Below, in pieces: positions 1 to 11,556 of a DNA stretch of 64,000 nucleotides; the stretch's first letter is position 1; every line of letters starts with the position of its first letter. This DNA is from Isoetes taiwanensis (Eukaryota > Streptophyta > Lycopodiopsida > Isoetales > Isoetaceae): the NCBI GenBank assembly GCA_021234155.1, contig JAJEKV010000032.1:11044099-11108098 (forward strand), given 5' to 3'. The notes beneath the pieces are model-generated. The model searched no databases, was not told the DNA's origin, and worked only from the letters and a program-made list of their open reading frames with translations. The translations under genes and the position numbers were made by a program.

Positions 1-2174
1 AATATTCCAGAGTAGGATTGTTCACAAAATTTCTACCTATGTACCAGAAGGGTCTGGCACCTTTGAATTGAGATGTGCAACCATCACTCCAAAAAACATG
101 GTTGCTGTACTCTATATTCATTTGTTTCAGCCCATCGCGGCATGGACTTTCAAGCAAAGTGGTTGACAAACTCGCTTGAATGCTCCTTGCAATCGAAATG
201 TAAAATGTGTCTCCTTAATTATTCTTCGATCTGTGACACGAACTTGTTTCTCGATCCGAACAAGATGATTTGTGTTCCTAAATTCTTCCTCTTCCTTTTC
301 TCAGAGGATGTCTATAGGTAATGTGAACAAGAATAGTAATTTGGTCGGTATGCCAATGGCATGATTGTACTTCCTTTCAATTTTGAGGCTATAGTTCTCA
401 AAGAAAAATCAATTACCGATACAATAGTATTCTTTGGAAAGTTGGCTAAGCATTGCTTAAATTGCTTTTGCCGCCAATGTGCCGTAATTATGTGGAACAA
501 ATTGCACAAGTGTCTTGTTGGCATACTTGAATAAACTCTTGTAATTGGAGCAGACTTGTATGCTAATCTTGTGACTTTAGTTGGTTTTTTTCCTCCCCTC
601 TTACGCAATTGAACTCTCCTTCAAATTACAGGCTCTTTGCAAACTGCAGACAATTTGGTGATGTTAGGTCCTAAACAAGTTTCAGAAAAAGTAAATAACA
701 CTAAAACAAATTAATATACCTTCTCAAACTGTTTCCACTCAATGTAAATGTCTTTCATTGTCTTTTCCTTTGGACGATTAAGTAACTGAAAGCTACAACG
801 TTAGCTCATTTCCAAAATAGATATACATGAATGTTAAATGTACCTTTTCAAACCACAAGATTTACAAGCAACCATCAGACAGGAATGCTTGTGCCATTCT
901 TCTAAGGGATCTTGCTTTTCACATACAAGTTCCTCCACAACTCACTAGTAGACTTGTAAGTCATCAATTTAGCTTTGCATTCATCTCCTTCTCCACACAC
1001 ACACCGCAATTGCAGGAACAATTTTCATGAACACCTCTAGGGTCTGTTCTTATTCTCGCGGTGTTTGAAGAACAAATTCCAAATGGATGTGATAATCGAC
1101 AAAGAAACAAGTTTCCCTCTCATGAAGTCTTCTAACAAATGAAGGCTTCAGCCTCTCAAATGTTTGTTGTGCAATGTTGATATGTGGATATTGTTGCTTG
1201 AAAGCCATATAGAACTGGAGCTGCAGACAACATGTAAAATTCATTTTGTAATGCATAAAGCAAAATCATGAAAGTACTGAAACAATGAAGCAAATCAATC
1301 ATAATAAGTAATTAATCAAAGATCTTGAGACATTGCAGAATGCAAATTTATAAAGCAATAGGGATGAAACAATGCAGGATAGTAAATTCATACATAAAAC
1401 ATGTGAAGCATAAATTGTTCAACTTCAACATGAAAAGTTTTATCAAACACTACAAATTAACAAATGACTGAAACATTCCGGATATAAATACACGGGAGAC
1501 CTCAAGCAAATGGATTGATGGTCAACTTTATTGCCATTTTCGTCTTAAACTTCCTCACATGTTTTTGTATGGAGAAACTCTTGTGTTTTCAGTCCGTAAA
1601 CCGCAGACAACCTTTTTCACTTCATCATGACGAATCGGACCTTTTCTTCCTCAAAACATAGACCGGGGACCTGATTCCCTTTCGCCATTACTCTTCTTCT
1701 ATAGGCTGCACAAATAGATTTTCTAGGCACTTCAAGCAGCCAGCTCTTTGCAGAATGATTAAGTTTATTCTCTGTGGATGTAACCATTTGTAAAGTTGAC
1801 CTTTTTGCTGCCAGAATGTCAATCTTTCTGGTTCGTTTGTGCAGCTGCATAGTTTCCTTCACATTAGCAATCACTTTTTGCATAACCTTTGTCTCTCTTT
1901 TGTCTGCAACGCTTACTTGTAAAGGTACATTTGGTTCTATCTTTCTTACAAATCTGTCCACAATAGCAGCCTTATCTAAAGCATTGGCATGTTTTGTCAG
2001 ATCCTCAAAATAATCATGCATATCCTTTGAAATCTCCTGAATTCTTCTCACACTGAGGCTTAATTCTTTGGAATTAGCAGGCGCTTCCATCAATTCCCTT
2101 TTGCGTTTCCTTGATTCCCTCTTTCTGGCAGCATCAATTTCACGAAAAATCAGTCTCTTCTCATCTTCATCCAT
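1..2174 (-). pseudogene. Decayed multi-exon transposase-like gene (WSDG/QFK family)
   Basis: An open first exon starts at ATG 2174 and runs to 1617 (185 aa). It has a basic N-terminus (RKRESRKRKRE) and a possible helix-turn-helix near SWLLEVPRKSICAAYRRRV. Downstream pieces on the same strand continue one protein in several frames. These are ENTRVSPYKN (near 1590-1560), FERLKPSFVRRLHERETC (about 1150), EEWHKHSCLMVACKSCGLKR (about 850-910, followed by a GT donor), LLNRPKEKTMKDIYIEWK (about 730-775), a 98-aa block with FPKNTIVSVIDFS (312-608), QSCHWHTDQITILVHITYR (about 300-360) and WSDGCTSQFKGARPFWYIG (about 10-75). Known from memory only: large uncharacterised plant and animal proteins share the order RVSP-KK, LRP-FV, CRYH, D-FAENY and SDG-QFK. 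Frameshifts around 320-420 and stop codons show decay. The acidic residues in the VIDF and WSDG blocks suggest an RNase-H-like transposase core, which is inference. The gene runs off the left edge. Confidence 0.55.
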
Positions 2175-2497
2175 TCAAATTATGAATATGAGAAACTCCA
2201 ATCCGCTGATTCTCCACCGTAACCAAATTCTGAGAATGGCAAGAGAGGACAGTTCCCGCCAACCTGCCTCCTTCAATTTTAAGAATTACACTCCATCATT
2301 CCTCCCGCCAAAGCCAACCGTGAATCGATTCCCCAATAATCGGACAGCCATGTCATCGATCCAGAGGGAGGATCGAGTTTGGGGGAATTCCTGATTATTT
2401 GTGTCCGAGAAGAACGAAAGCAAAGCAATTCGATAAAGCAAAAGCAAAGCAAAGCAAGACGTCCAGGACACTACTTTTCAACCCCACGAAAGTGATT
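2175..2497. other. Intergenic segment between transposase-like gene and LTR
   Basis: No gene is seen. It lies upstream of the minus-strand first exon at 2174 and would hold that gene's promoter. A short AAAGC-rich stretch (2420-2458) precedes the point where similarity to the downstream LTR begins. Confidence 0.4.
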
Positions 2498-3821
2498 TTA
2501 TACCCCCAAACCCTGGGTTCTACCCCGGTTCGGGACTCGGTGGGGATGGACTGATGGCTTCGGTCTCAAGAGATCGCCAGATTTAAGCATAACCCGGCGT
2601 TGGGCGGCATAGAACATCGGCTAGGGTGGTCCACTCCCATCGCCCCTCCTGTGCACACTTTGCGGATGAGTCCAATCATGCTATGGCGTCACTATAGCCT
2701 TCCAGGACACGCTGAGACTCAAGGTATCACCCTTCGAGCCTACAGGGGTTCATGAAGCCCCGTCCGATGAGGCGGTGGGAAGCGCCCCTTCCGGGATCAC
2801 AGTGGTTCCATGGGTGGACTAGAGAATACGTCGTGCGCATCGCCCCGTCCGCATTCGCCCCCGACTTACTCGCTTTAAATCTACTCAAAGTACAGGGATG
2901 CCCCATGCGGGTCACACCCTCGTACCTGGGGAGTGTCGGACCCATACCCGCTGGATCGCGCCTAGCTCTTTGGCGGCTATTGAACCTAGTCCCTTTGTAG
3001 GAGTCTCGGGAGCCTTTTATGTTCGTGCAAGACCCACCCCCACTTCACTGCTTGTGTCCCTTGTTTGGTGCTAAGTCACTCCATAGCATCCACGATTCGG
3101 TGGTCTCTTGTACACAGGCCGCATCTAATGGGAATATTACAGGGCTCTATCTAGGAGCATACTATCATACATGAGCTCAGAGGTCTCTACCCCCCTTAAT
3201 TCCCCCATTTCCAGAGTAATACCATGCAAAGAACTATCAATCCATCCTTTAAGAGCAAAACCAGAATCAGAATATAAAGAGAACTTACCTTTACAACCAA
3301 GGGTTAGCTCCTATGAGTAAAACACGGAGAGAACAGACAAAACAACACAACAAGTGCCCAACAGGGGCGCTACCCTAGAATTCTCAAGCTACACTAACCA
3401 CCCACCTGAGTTCCTGCTGGACCCGTTATCATTTGGTGCTTCCATCTTCCTGGGACTTGGTGCTCAGCTCTGGTTACACAGGTATAAGTGCTTTGGCAAA
3501 GGTGGCGCTCAGCTCCTCAAGGTCGATTATGGTTGATAAGGGGGTGGTGATCCACCTTAATGGTTCAAAGTAGTATTCACCATGCTGGCCAATCGAGTTT
3601 GGCCAGGTGGCGCTTTCCCAAACCATAATTAGCTTAATTATCCTTTTTAAATATTAATTCCTTAATTATAGGTTATTATCCTTAATAATTAAATTAGCAT
3701 AGCTAATTTAATCCCTTTTAGGTCAACCCCCTAGGTTACCATACCCCATGGTGGCGTATCTATACTGGGTGACGTGTCAATATATTTATACGTATACCGT
3801 ATAAATACTTGGAACGTCACA
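2498..3821 (-). repeat. 3' LTR of chromovirus, truncated
   Basis: Direct repeat of 21112-22435. It ends inward at CGTCACA (to 3821), matching the other LTR. The outer ~300 bp present at 20813-21111 are missing, and the repeat starts abruptly at about 2498. Short open frames inside are shadows of LTR sequence. Confidence 0.9.
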
Positions 3822-3834
3822 TTCTCCCCTCCTT
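3822..3834 (-). promoter_or_regulatory. Polypurine tract of chromovirus
   Basis: The minus strand reads AAGGAGGGGAGAA directly against the LTR start TGTGACG. This is the expected plus-strand DNA primer site at the 3' end of the internal region. Confidence 0.75.
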
Positions 3835-4415
3835 AGAAATAATGTTGTCCTCCGCATATTGGGGTTAGAAACAAATATAGGAATTTACACTATGAAGGAA
3901 GATAATTCCTTATTTCTGAAGGTAATATATTGAAAAATTTAATGTTTAAAACAGTTTAAGCACCGAGGTGCATTTGACATGATTATCATAATCAAAAGGT
4001 TCAAGGACCGAAGTCCAATATCACATCCGAGTAACAACAAAGCAAGACGTGTAGACAAAATAAAACCGAAGAAATCGGACCATCAGCAACCCTTTAACAT
4101 GGGCAGATCACGTACTGCTCACTGGCCTGCACACGTCAGTATATCAGTATATGTAATTAGATTGTGGTTGAAGGGACCACCCCCTATAATAAATAATAGA
4201 AAACCCTATCTACCAGGGAACCTATCATGTCTATAGTTTGCAATTCATTGCAGCATAGGGAATGGTCAAGTTCCCATTATAGCCGAGATGAACGCAGCCT
4301 ATTAACTATATGCTCTCCAAGCAAGTCGTGGTCAGGTCAACATTGACAGTACACCACGTCCTAGAGAACACAAAGGTGATCTCATCATCGGTATCTACTG
4401 TTACTTACGATGCAT
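3835..4415. other. Chromovirus 3' non-coding region
   Basis: Sequence between the end of the chromodomain frame and the polypurine tract. No conserved protein is seen. An 85-aa open frame at 3979-4236 on the other strand has no recognisable features. Confidence 0.5.
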
Positions 4416-7400
4416 CTACCCCTCTAGAGCGCTACTCTTAGCAATCAAGCTTCCAAGCTTACCGCCGGTTGCGGGGTTGATAGCATCGTTGATGGTGCGG
4501 CCTTGAGATTCCTTCATGAAGTCCGGATAGTGCTCCTCAAGATCTGTTTCCATTACCCACGTAGCATCCTCAACCAGGGAATAAATTACTAATCGCATAT
4601 TTCTTATTAGCCAGAATGACTTTAGCTAAACTTGCTCGATATTAATCCCAAAACTTTCTGTGGTTTAACTAAACTCTACATATTTTTCCTCTCATACTTT
4701 CTCGCGTTTAGCTAAACTAACCCAAATATCATCCCACAAATTTCTATGGTGTGGCCAACAGAAAATATCAAGCCAAATTACTATACTTTTTTTTCAATTG
4801 TTTCCACTTATTTTAGTCATTTTCTTTGTGAAAACATTCTAAAATAATGCTAACTAACAAACTCTAGGACTTAAATTAATTCATAATGCTAGAAACTAAA
4901 CTATTAGTCATATATTTCTTATAAACTAGAATGATGTTAGCTAAACTAGCCCGAAATTCATTCTAAAAGTTTCTATGGTTTAGCTAAACAATATAAAATT
5001 TCACTCTCTTACTTTCTAGTGTTTGGCTAAAGAGCTCCAGGGTTGGTGCAGCCCCGTAAAAAGTTAAGCTAAAATTATTTTTTTTTTTCCAATTTTTTCC
5101 ATTTACTTTAGCCAATATTTTTTGAAAAAGTGCTAAAAAATCGCCAAATAGCTAAGTTTAGCCCTTAAATTATTCCATGTCCTCAACTGGCAAGTGTTTC
5201 CACTTGACCAGATATTGCAGCAGTTGGGTCCTCCTGGTCTGCTTATATGCTCGATCAAGAAGAGCTTCAGGCACTATATCTAATTGCTCTTCTGTCATTT
5301 CAAGTAGGGTGGGTGTATCCAAGATCTCCTCTGGATCTGGGGTGTGCTGCTTTAGAAGACTCACATGGAAAACCTTGTGGATCTTCAAGTGGGGTGGCAA
5401 TTCGAGGCGATAATGCCTGTTCCCCAACACGTTCAGTGATCTTGAACGGCCCAGCCCATCTGGGTGCCAATTTCTTGCAGTTACCAATTTTAAGCTTGGC
5501 TTGTTTTACTTTAATCTTAAGCCAAACTGATTCGCCCACCTGGAAGAGGCGTGGGGTTCTGTGTTTATCAGCTACACTCTTCTGACGACTGCGTGCCGCT
5601 AATAAGTACCCGCGTACTTCTTCAACCAAAGCTTGCATTTCCAATAGGAGTTGTTGAGAAACCTCCACTTTAGAAACGGGGTTATGCCATGTGTCTGGAG
5701 TAAGGCATTGATAACCATAATTTATCATAAAGGGAGACATTCTAGAAGACTCTTGTTTCATACTGTTATAGGCAAACTCAACTAGATAAATATAGTCAGC
5801 CCATTGTGATTGCTTACTCCACACATAACTGCGTAGCATGTCCTCTATAATACGATTGGTACGTTCTGTCTGACCATCCGTCTGAGGATGATATGCCATA
5901 CTCATAGCAAGCTTAGTCTGGATAGTAGCAAAGAAATCTTTCCAGAAGGCACTTACAAATTTGGGATCCCTGTCGGAGACAATAACTCGTGGCATTCCGT
6001 GCAATCTGAAGATCTTCGTTGCAAAAAGCAGAGCAGTATCAAAGGTTGTATCCGTGGTACGACGTGGCAAGAAATGAGCCATTTTTGACAAATTGTCGAC
6101 CACTACCATCAATGCGTCATATCCACGGAGAGTACGCGGGAGGCCCACAATGAAATCCATGGTTATCACTTCCCACTTAGCATTGGGCACATCCAACGGT
6201 TGTAACTCTCCTGGAGTCCTTAGTTGCTCAGCCTTGGTTTGTTGACACACTTGACACTGCTTAATGTACCTGGCAATATCCTTCTTCATCGAAGGCCAGA
6301 AATAACTGGAGCGGATCTTAAAGTAGGTCTTCATAAAACCTGCATGTCCAGCTATAGGGTTGTTGTGCGTGTCATGGAGAATTAGTTTACGTACTCCTGA
6401 AGTCTCAGGTACACACAACTTATCCTTGTAATATAACAAATTGCCTTCTTTCTTATACGAACGGAAAGCTTCATGCTCTTTATCTGTGCGAGCTTCCTTT
6501 GCCAAACTATCCCAAACATCACAGAACTCGGGATCCGTGGCCAAGGTCTGTTCTATCTGTTTTCCAAACTCACTGGTGAGTGTGGAAATTGCATTACAAT
6601 GGGTTCGAGTTATCAAGGGATGGCGTGACAAGGCATCCGCAACCACATTGTGTTTCCCAGGCTTATACATAATCTCAAAGTCATATTCCTCCAGAAATTC
6701 CATCCATCTTCTCTGACGGAGATTGAGATTTGGCTGGGTGGATAAATAACGGAGACTCTGATGATCCGTATCCAGCTGGAATCTTCTACCAAGAAGGTAG
6801 TGTCTCCATATCCGCAGAGCACGGACAACGGCTAACAATTCCTGATCATGGGTAGGGTATTGCTGCTCCGTCTCATTCATTTTCTTTGAATCATAGGCAA
6901 TAACCCTCCCCTCCTGCATTAGGACTCCATCAGTAGCAATTTTACTGGCATCCGTTGCTACTAGTTTATCCTTCTCAGGGTCGGGCAATGTGAGGACTGG
7001 TGCTGACGTTAAAGCATCCTTAAGCTTCTGGAAGCCTACCTGGACTTTTGCTTTCCAGTGTTCAATCCAATCCTTCACCTTCTCGTGCTTTGTAAGATTG
7101 GTAAGAGGTGCGGCAATCTTTGCGAAATCCTTAACAAATTTCCGATAATATCCCGCTAGTCCTAAGAAACTCCGGACTTCCGAAACATTACTGGAAATAG
7201 GCCAGTCTCTTACTGCCTCTATCTTTGCGGGATCTGTAGCAATGCCATCTGCTGAAATGATATGTCCCAAATAATCCACCTTGAGGGTGGCAAACCTGTA
7301 TTTAGAGAACTTGGCAAAGAGCTGATGGCATCTTAGCTTTTCTAGGGCCAACCGAAATTGTTTCTCATGCTCCTGCAGGGTCTTACTATAGATGAGAATG

Positions 7401-8653
7401 TCGTCAAAGAAAATAACAACAAAATCATCCAAGTATTGTCGGACGGGGGCATTGGTTAATCCGAAAGGCATAACGGTAAACTCATAATGCCCATATCTAG
7501 TGCGAAAAGCTGATTTATGGATGTCCTCCTCCTTAATCCGTATTTGATGATATCCTGAGCGTAAATCAATCTTTGAGAAGTACTTGGCCCCTTGTAATTG
7601 GTCCATTAGATCATCTGCCCTTGGCAAAGCATAGCGATTCTTGATGGTATGCTTATTGAGTTGCCGATAATCAATACACATCCTCAAGGAGCCATCCTTT
7701 TTCTTAACAAAAAGAATAGGAGCGCCAAAAGGCGAAACACTAGGTCGAATGAAACCTAGGTCTAGTAGCTCCTGAAGTTGCTTCTTAAGCTCTGCCAACT
7801 CTGGGGGACTCATACGGTACGGGGCCTTGCTGGTAGGCTTAGTACCTCGCTCCAAAGCTATCTCACATTCTACCCCTCTAAAAGGAGGAAGCTTCTGGAT
7901 CTCTTCTGGAAAAAGATCGGTAAACTCTCGGAGAAGACTAGCAATCCCCTCTGGCAAGGTATCTATGATTTGCTTCTGTTTAGCATCTGACTCAATGGAT
8001 GCAAGTCTGATGACACAGAGGAGCTTATCCTTGCGTATAGCTTTATCTAACTGCTTGATGGACTGTATAATAGGGTTTAAGGAGTCACCTTTTATAGTCA
8101 CGCGGGTTCCATTAGCTGCATTGAAGGTAACTTCTCGTTTCTCGCAGTCTATATTAGCTTTTGCTGATGCCAGAAATTCCATACCAACAATAAGATCATA
8201 TTTGCCAATATCCATTATTTCGGCACCCAAAGCAACTGGTGCACCCGGCAACTGCATCTTAAGGTTAATGCGACGGCCATGAGTGTATCTGACTCTACCA
8301 CTGGCTAAGGTGACAGGCTTCGGTCGGGATCTCAAAGTCTCAAGCCGCAATACCTGAGCCATTCTAGGAGAAGCAAAATTATGTGTACTACCCGTATCCA
8401 TCAGAATTATAAAAGGCTTGCTGTCTACTTGACCTATGGTGGAAATAACGGCAGGCTGACTTTCAGCATTGCCGGTTTCAATGGCTGCAAGGATATGGGA
8501 CCCACCGTGAGCGTGCTTTCGGGGAGCCTCCTCCTCGACCGGTGTAGTGTAGACTCCGGATCGTCCCAATCGAGATCGGCCATGGCGATTGGGCGCCTCA
8601 GTGTGACATAAGGGCATTACGCATGTAGTGCCCGGTCGCATACACCGTAACAT
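4416..8653 (-). pseudogene. pol: Chromovirus pol: protease, RT, RNase H, integrase, chromodomain
   Basis: A long open frame (5300-8653) shows the domains in order. The retropepsin has [10 protein letters not shown] near residue 86. RT has [17 protein letters not shown] and FFDDILIYS. RNase H has TDAS, ELLAVV and TDHQSL. Integrase has an H-H-C-C zinc finger ending CQVCQQTK, then [17 protein letters not shown] and [10 protein letters not shown]. At about 5415 a frameshift moves the rest into another frame, with [10 protein letters not shown] and then a chromodomain (LVKWKHLPVED). The chromodomain is split by a MITE (4575-5179) and resumes at 4574 with EDATWVMETDLEEHYPDF, ending at 4416. RT also lacks about 14 residues between TNAP and YLDDF, where homologues carry a conserved helix, as an in-frame deletion. 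The chromodomain normally directs integration to modified chromatin (family knowledge). Confidence 0.93.
4575..5179. mobile_element. hAT-type MITE, 605 bp, in the chromodomain
   Basis: It is flanked by perfect 8-bp repeats TCCTCAAC (4567-4574 and 5180-5187). The ends are imperfect inverted repeats: CAGGGAATAAATTA on the left, and CATGGAATAATTTA as reverse complement of the right end. Eight-bp TSDs and CA-starting TIRs are hAT hallmarks. No transposase is encoded. Internally, two related ~140-bp segments (about 4605-4740 and 4915-5035) share TTTAGCTAAAC-like motifs. Removing the element and one TSD copy rejoins the chromodomain frame. Confidence 0.85.
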
Positions 8654-8659
8654 GCCTTA

Positions 8660-9800
8660 TCTCTACGTGAATCGATCTCGGCCTCTTTGGGAATAGACTG
8701 TAAGAGATTCGAACTTCCTTGCCGACATTATTCGGGTTTGTCGGGCATGTTGAAGGTGACTTTCTTTTCTGGCGGCCGTAAGAGTTCTCACGAGAGGGCC
8801 CCGGACTTGGTGAGTGGGGTTTGTATGCTGGCGTGGACGGGCGTGTTTGGGAGTAAGGGGCGGGGCGCGGGTACCTTGGTTTCTTGGCGTGTCCTCCTCG
8901 AGGCTCAATGCCTTAGCCTCGGCCTCGAATCGATTTGGGTCTATGGCCTTAACCACAAGCTTAATTGATGGGGCCAACCCTTCAATGTAGCCCTCCACGC
9001 CCTCTTTTCATTCATCCCCGTACGCGTCTGACCAGCGCGCATGAATTCATCGGTGTAGGCGAACCGACATACCCTTACGCTCTAACACGTAAAGGTGCGG
9101 ATTTGTTGGCATTTAGCGACGAGGCACATAATGCGACTTAAAAGCCTTAGCAAACGTTTTGAACTTGCACCCGCTTCGTCCGGATGCTTGGCTGCGCATA
9201 GCCCTTCCACCAAATACGGCAGGCACCCTCTGTAAGGTTTGTGGTGGCAACCTTTCTCGTATCCTTTTACGTCATGCCATAGGATTTCCCAAACTCCTTC
9301 ATTTCATCCAACCGGGACTCTCATTGATTCACCCCCTAGATTTTCCATCGAACTGAGCCAGTTTCCTGTTTTTCCATAGACTGGTTATGGCCGTGTCAAC
9401 TGTTTTACGGTACTCCTTGTCCCGACGCTTTGCATGGTCACCGGATGATACGGATGACTCAGAGGATTCAGAAGTGGCTGATTGTGAGGGTGTGGCACTA
9501 TCCCTTGAGGAACTTCGATGACGTTTGGAACGGTGCTTCCTTCGTGCGGGTACATGCTTGGTTCAGGTGCGAGTGGCTGCTAGGGTGGTGGGCTTGGCGG
9601 CAACAGAGGTAACTCCGGTCCATCCTCCGGTACATGTTGCGATGGGTTGGCATTCAACACATAAGTTTGTAATTCGACTAATTGCCTCTTCATCAACATA
9701 AGTTCCTGCTCTGGTGTTAGTCGACTGGCATTCGAGGGTGTCTGCCAGGCGGCATTGCGTGCACCGTCTATATTGAGTATAAGAAGGTATAAGCAGAATT
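8660..9800 (-). pseudogene. gag: Chromovirus gag, decayed
   Basis: Located just upstream of pol on the same strand. Recognisable pieces include EQELMLMKRQLVELQTYVLN near 9700, FAYTDEFMRAGQTRTGM near 9050, and YIEGLAPSIKLVVKAIDPNR followed by FEAEAKALSLEE (8880-8990). The spacing and wording are those of a Ty3/gypsy capsid domain. Stops and frame changes interrupt it. The expected CCHC zinc knuckle ahead of the protease is not intact. Confidence 0.7.
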
Positions 9801-10008
9801 ACAGTGACATCAAGTCTCACAAAGAATGTCATATCGGATAGTATTTAGAGAAAGTAGCTAGAAGAGTACAACAGAAAATTATTATCAGAGTCATTACATT
9901 GAAAGTCACTTACAACTTAAAGTTATATATCACAGGGTTAAACACTTTACATTACATAATTTTTCCAAGTCACACATAACATAGGAAGCAGAACTGAGTG
10001 GGCCAGGC

Positions 10009-10500
10009 CTAAGGGTTCGCGAAAGGATATAAGATGGAGTAGCGAACGCTCTCGCGTACGGCTCTCACTAACTTGTAGCGAGCCCAGGCTTGGACGATAA
10101 CAGGTTGATAATCCAATGTTGGGCTAATGATAAGGAGATTGAAGAACCTCCTTAATGCATAGAAAATCTGCCACAGGTGATCGTTGGCATCCTCAAAAGC
10201 TTCGTGCCTTGACATGTCCCAATAGTCCCATGTGCGACGAAGAGTCTGCTTGAGGTCGTCGAAGGCCCGTTCTCTGAGAATGTTAACTATCTCCATCCCC
10301 TTGGCGGGATCGTAGGGCTCTCCTTGCTGTGCGGGTTCCCTTATCTCGTAATCTTCATCCCATTCCGGGTATTCCCCATACCTTTGGCCATAATCCTGGT
10401 CGGGCGGCCCTGGATCATCCCTTCGTATCTGCTCGGTAATTCTCTCTTCATATTCTTCGAGTGTCTCTTCTGCAAGACGGTAGAAGTGAATATGGAACAT
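10009..10500 (-). CDS. H2B-like ORF of the chromovirus (163 aa), tentative
   Basis: The open frame starts at ATG 10500 (MFHIHFYRLAEETLEEYEER). Residues 10-70 are acidic. From residue 79, AFDDLKQ resembles the H2B alpha-1 segment with its FKVLKQ. QIFYALRR (111-118) lines up with the DIFEKLAQ region, PT (127-128) with the PTIT loop, and KLVRAVRES (143-151) with the C-terminal ELAKHAVSE helix. The distance from LKQ to the C-terminus (about 80 residues) is almost the same as in plant H2B. Identity is low and several small indels are needed, so sequence alone cannot prove homology. The case rests partly on the sister ORFs in the same element being histone-like. It lies between the LINE insertion and gag. 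It could instead be an unrelated accessory or extra gag-type ORF. Confidence 0.4.
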   Translation of the reverse strand: MFHIHFYRLAEETLEEYEERITEQIRRDDPGPPDQDYGQRYGEYPEWDEDYEIREPAQQGEPYDPAKGMEIVNILRERAFDDLKQTLRRTWDYWDMSRHEAFEDANDHLWQIFYALRRFFNLLIISPTLDYQPVIVQAWARYKLVRAVRESVRYSILYPFANP

Positions 10501-10574
10501 TGAACAATTTTTGTTATACTCTAACTCCCATAGATAGAAGAACGCATTATGAAACCCTAGGCGCTCTGAAAGCC

Positions 10575-11420
10575 GGTCACACGTTTTCAATCATAACTGG
10601 AGATCTGGAAGTCCGTTTCAGCCGAAATCTGTTGCGTTGGAAAGCCATCTCAGAGTTCTTTCTGTCGGTATGTGATTTGCATATGTTTCACTGATTGTGT
10701 TACATCAGAAACACAGATTTTCGGGCTGCAAATTGGGGTCCCAACAAACCCTGAAGTGCTGGTGGTGCTGCCCAAACACTTTTGATCATATCTGGAGATC
10801 AAGAACTCCGTTTCTGCTGAAATTTATTGCGTTGGAAAGTCATCTCAGATTTCTTCCTATTGGTATGTAATTTTTATGTGTTTTCAATAATTTTTTCTCT
10901 GCAAAAACTCGAATTTTCTGGCTGCAAATCGAGGGCGCAAAAAACCCTGAAGTGCTCGTGGTATTGTCCACATATTTCTTATCATATTTGGCGGATTTTA
11001 ACTCCATTTCAGCTGAAATGTGTTTCGTTGGAAAGATCCCTCAGTGATCTTTCTGAAGGTATGTGATTTGCATGTCTTTGAATGGTGTTTCCATAGCAAA
11101 AACACAGATTTACAGCCTGCACCACCACTTTGTGGTTCATATTACATTTTTGTTCATATCTCTTTCTCTGTGACTCGGTTTCTTATGAAATTTATATCTT
11201 TGGAAAGCTCTCTCAGAGTTCTTTCAAAAATATTTTATGTTGCTAATGTTTAGACAGGATTTCAGAGCAAAAAGAACAGATTTTTAGTGCTGGCTTTAGG
11301 GTTTTCATTGTTCAATTTTTTAGCACTATATACTTTTCTTCATATCTATTGATTTGCAGCTCTGTTTTGGGAGCAATGCATATCATTGGAATTCTTGTTC
11401 TGTGATGATTATAAAGACAT
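10575..11420. repeat. Degenerate ~195-bp tandem repeats
   Basis: The module TGGAAAG followed by CTCAGA-like sequence and TCTTTC recurs near 10635, 10830, 11025 and 11195, with a fainter unit near 11385. Each unit also carries a 'catatctggagatc'-like and a 'ctgcaaat'-like segment. Spacing is about 170-197 bp. It lies upstream of the H2B-like ORF and is probably chromovirus internal sequence. It is not convincingly coding. Confidence 0.65.
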
Positions 11421-11556
11421 ATGGTTTGTATGCATTTGCTTAAGATCTGAGAGGAGAAAACAACAAGTTTTTTGCAACCTGATTTTAAGACGGGATTCAG
11501 AGGGTGTGATACCATCCAATCACCTTGGCTTAAAGCATTTACATGCTGGAGCCTTG

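Noticed and set aside
2752-3000. Open frames inside the LTR
   Set aside because: They are LTR sequence, not conserved in the second LTR because of indels.
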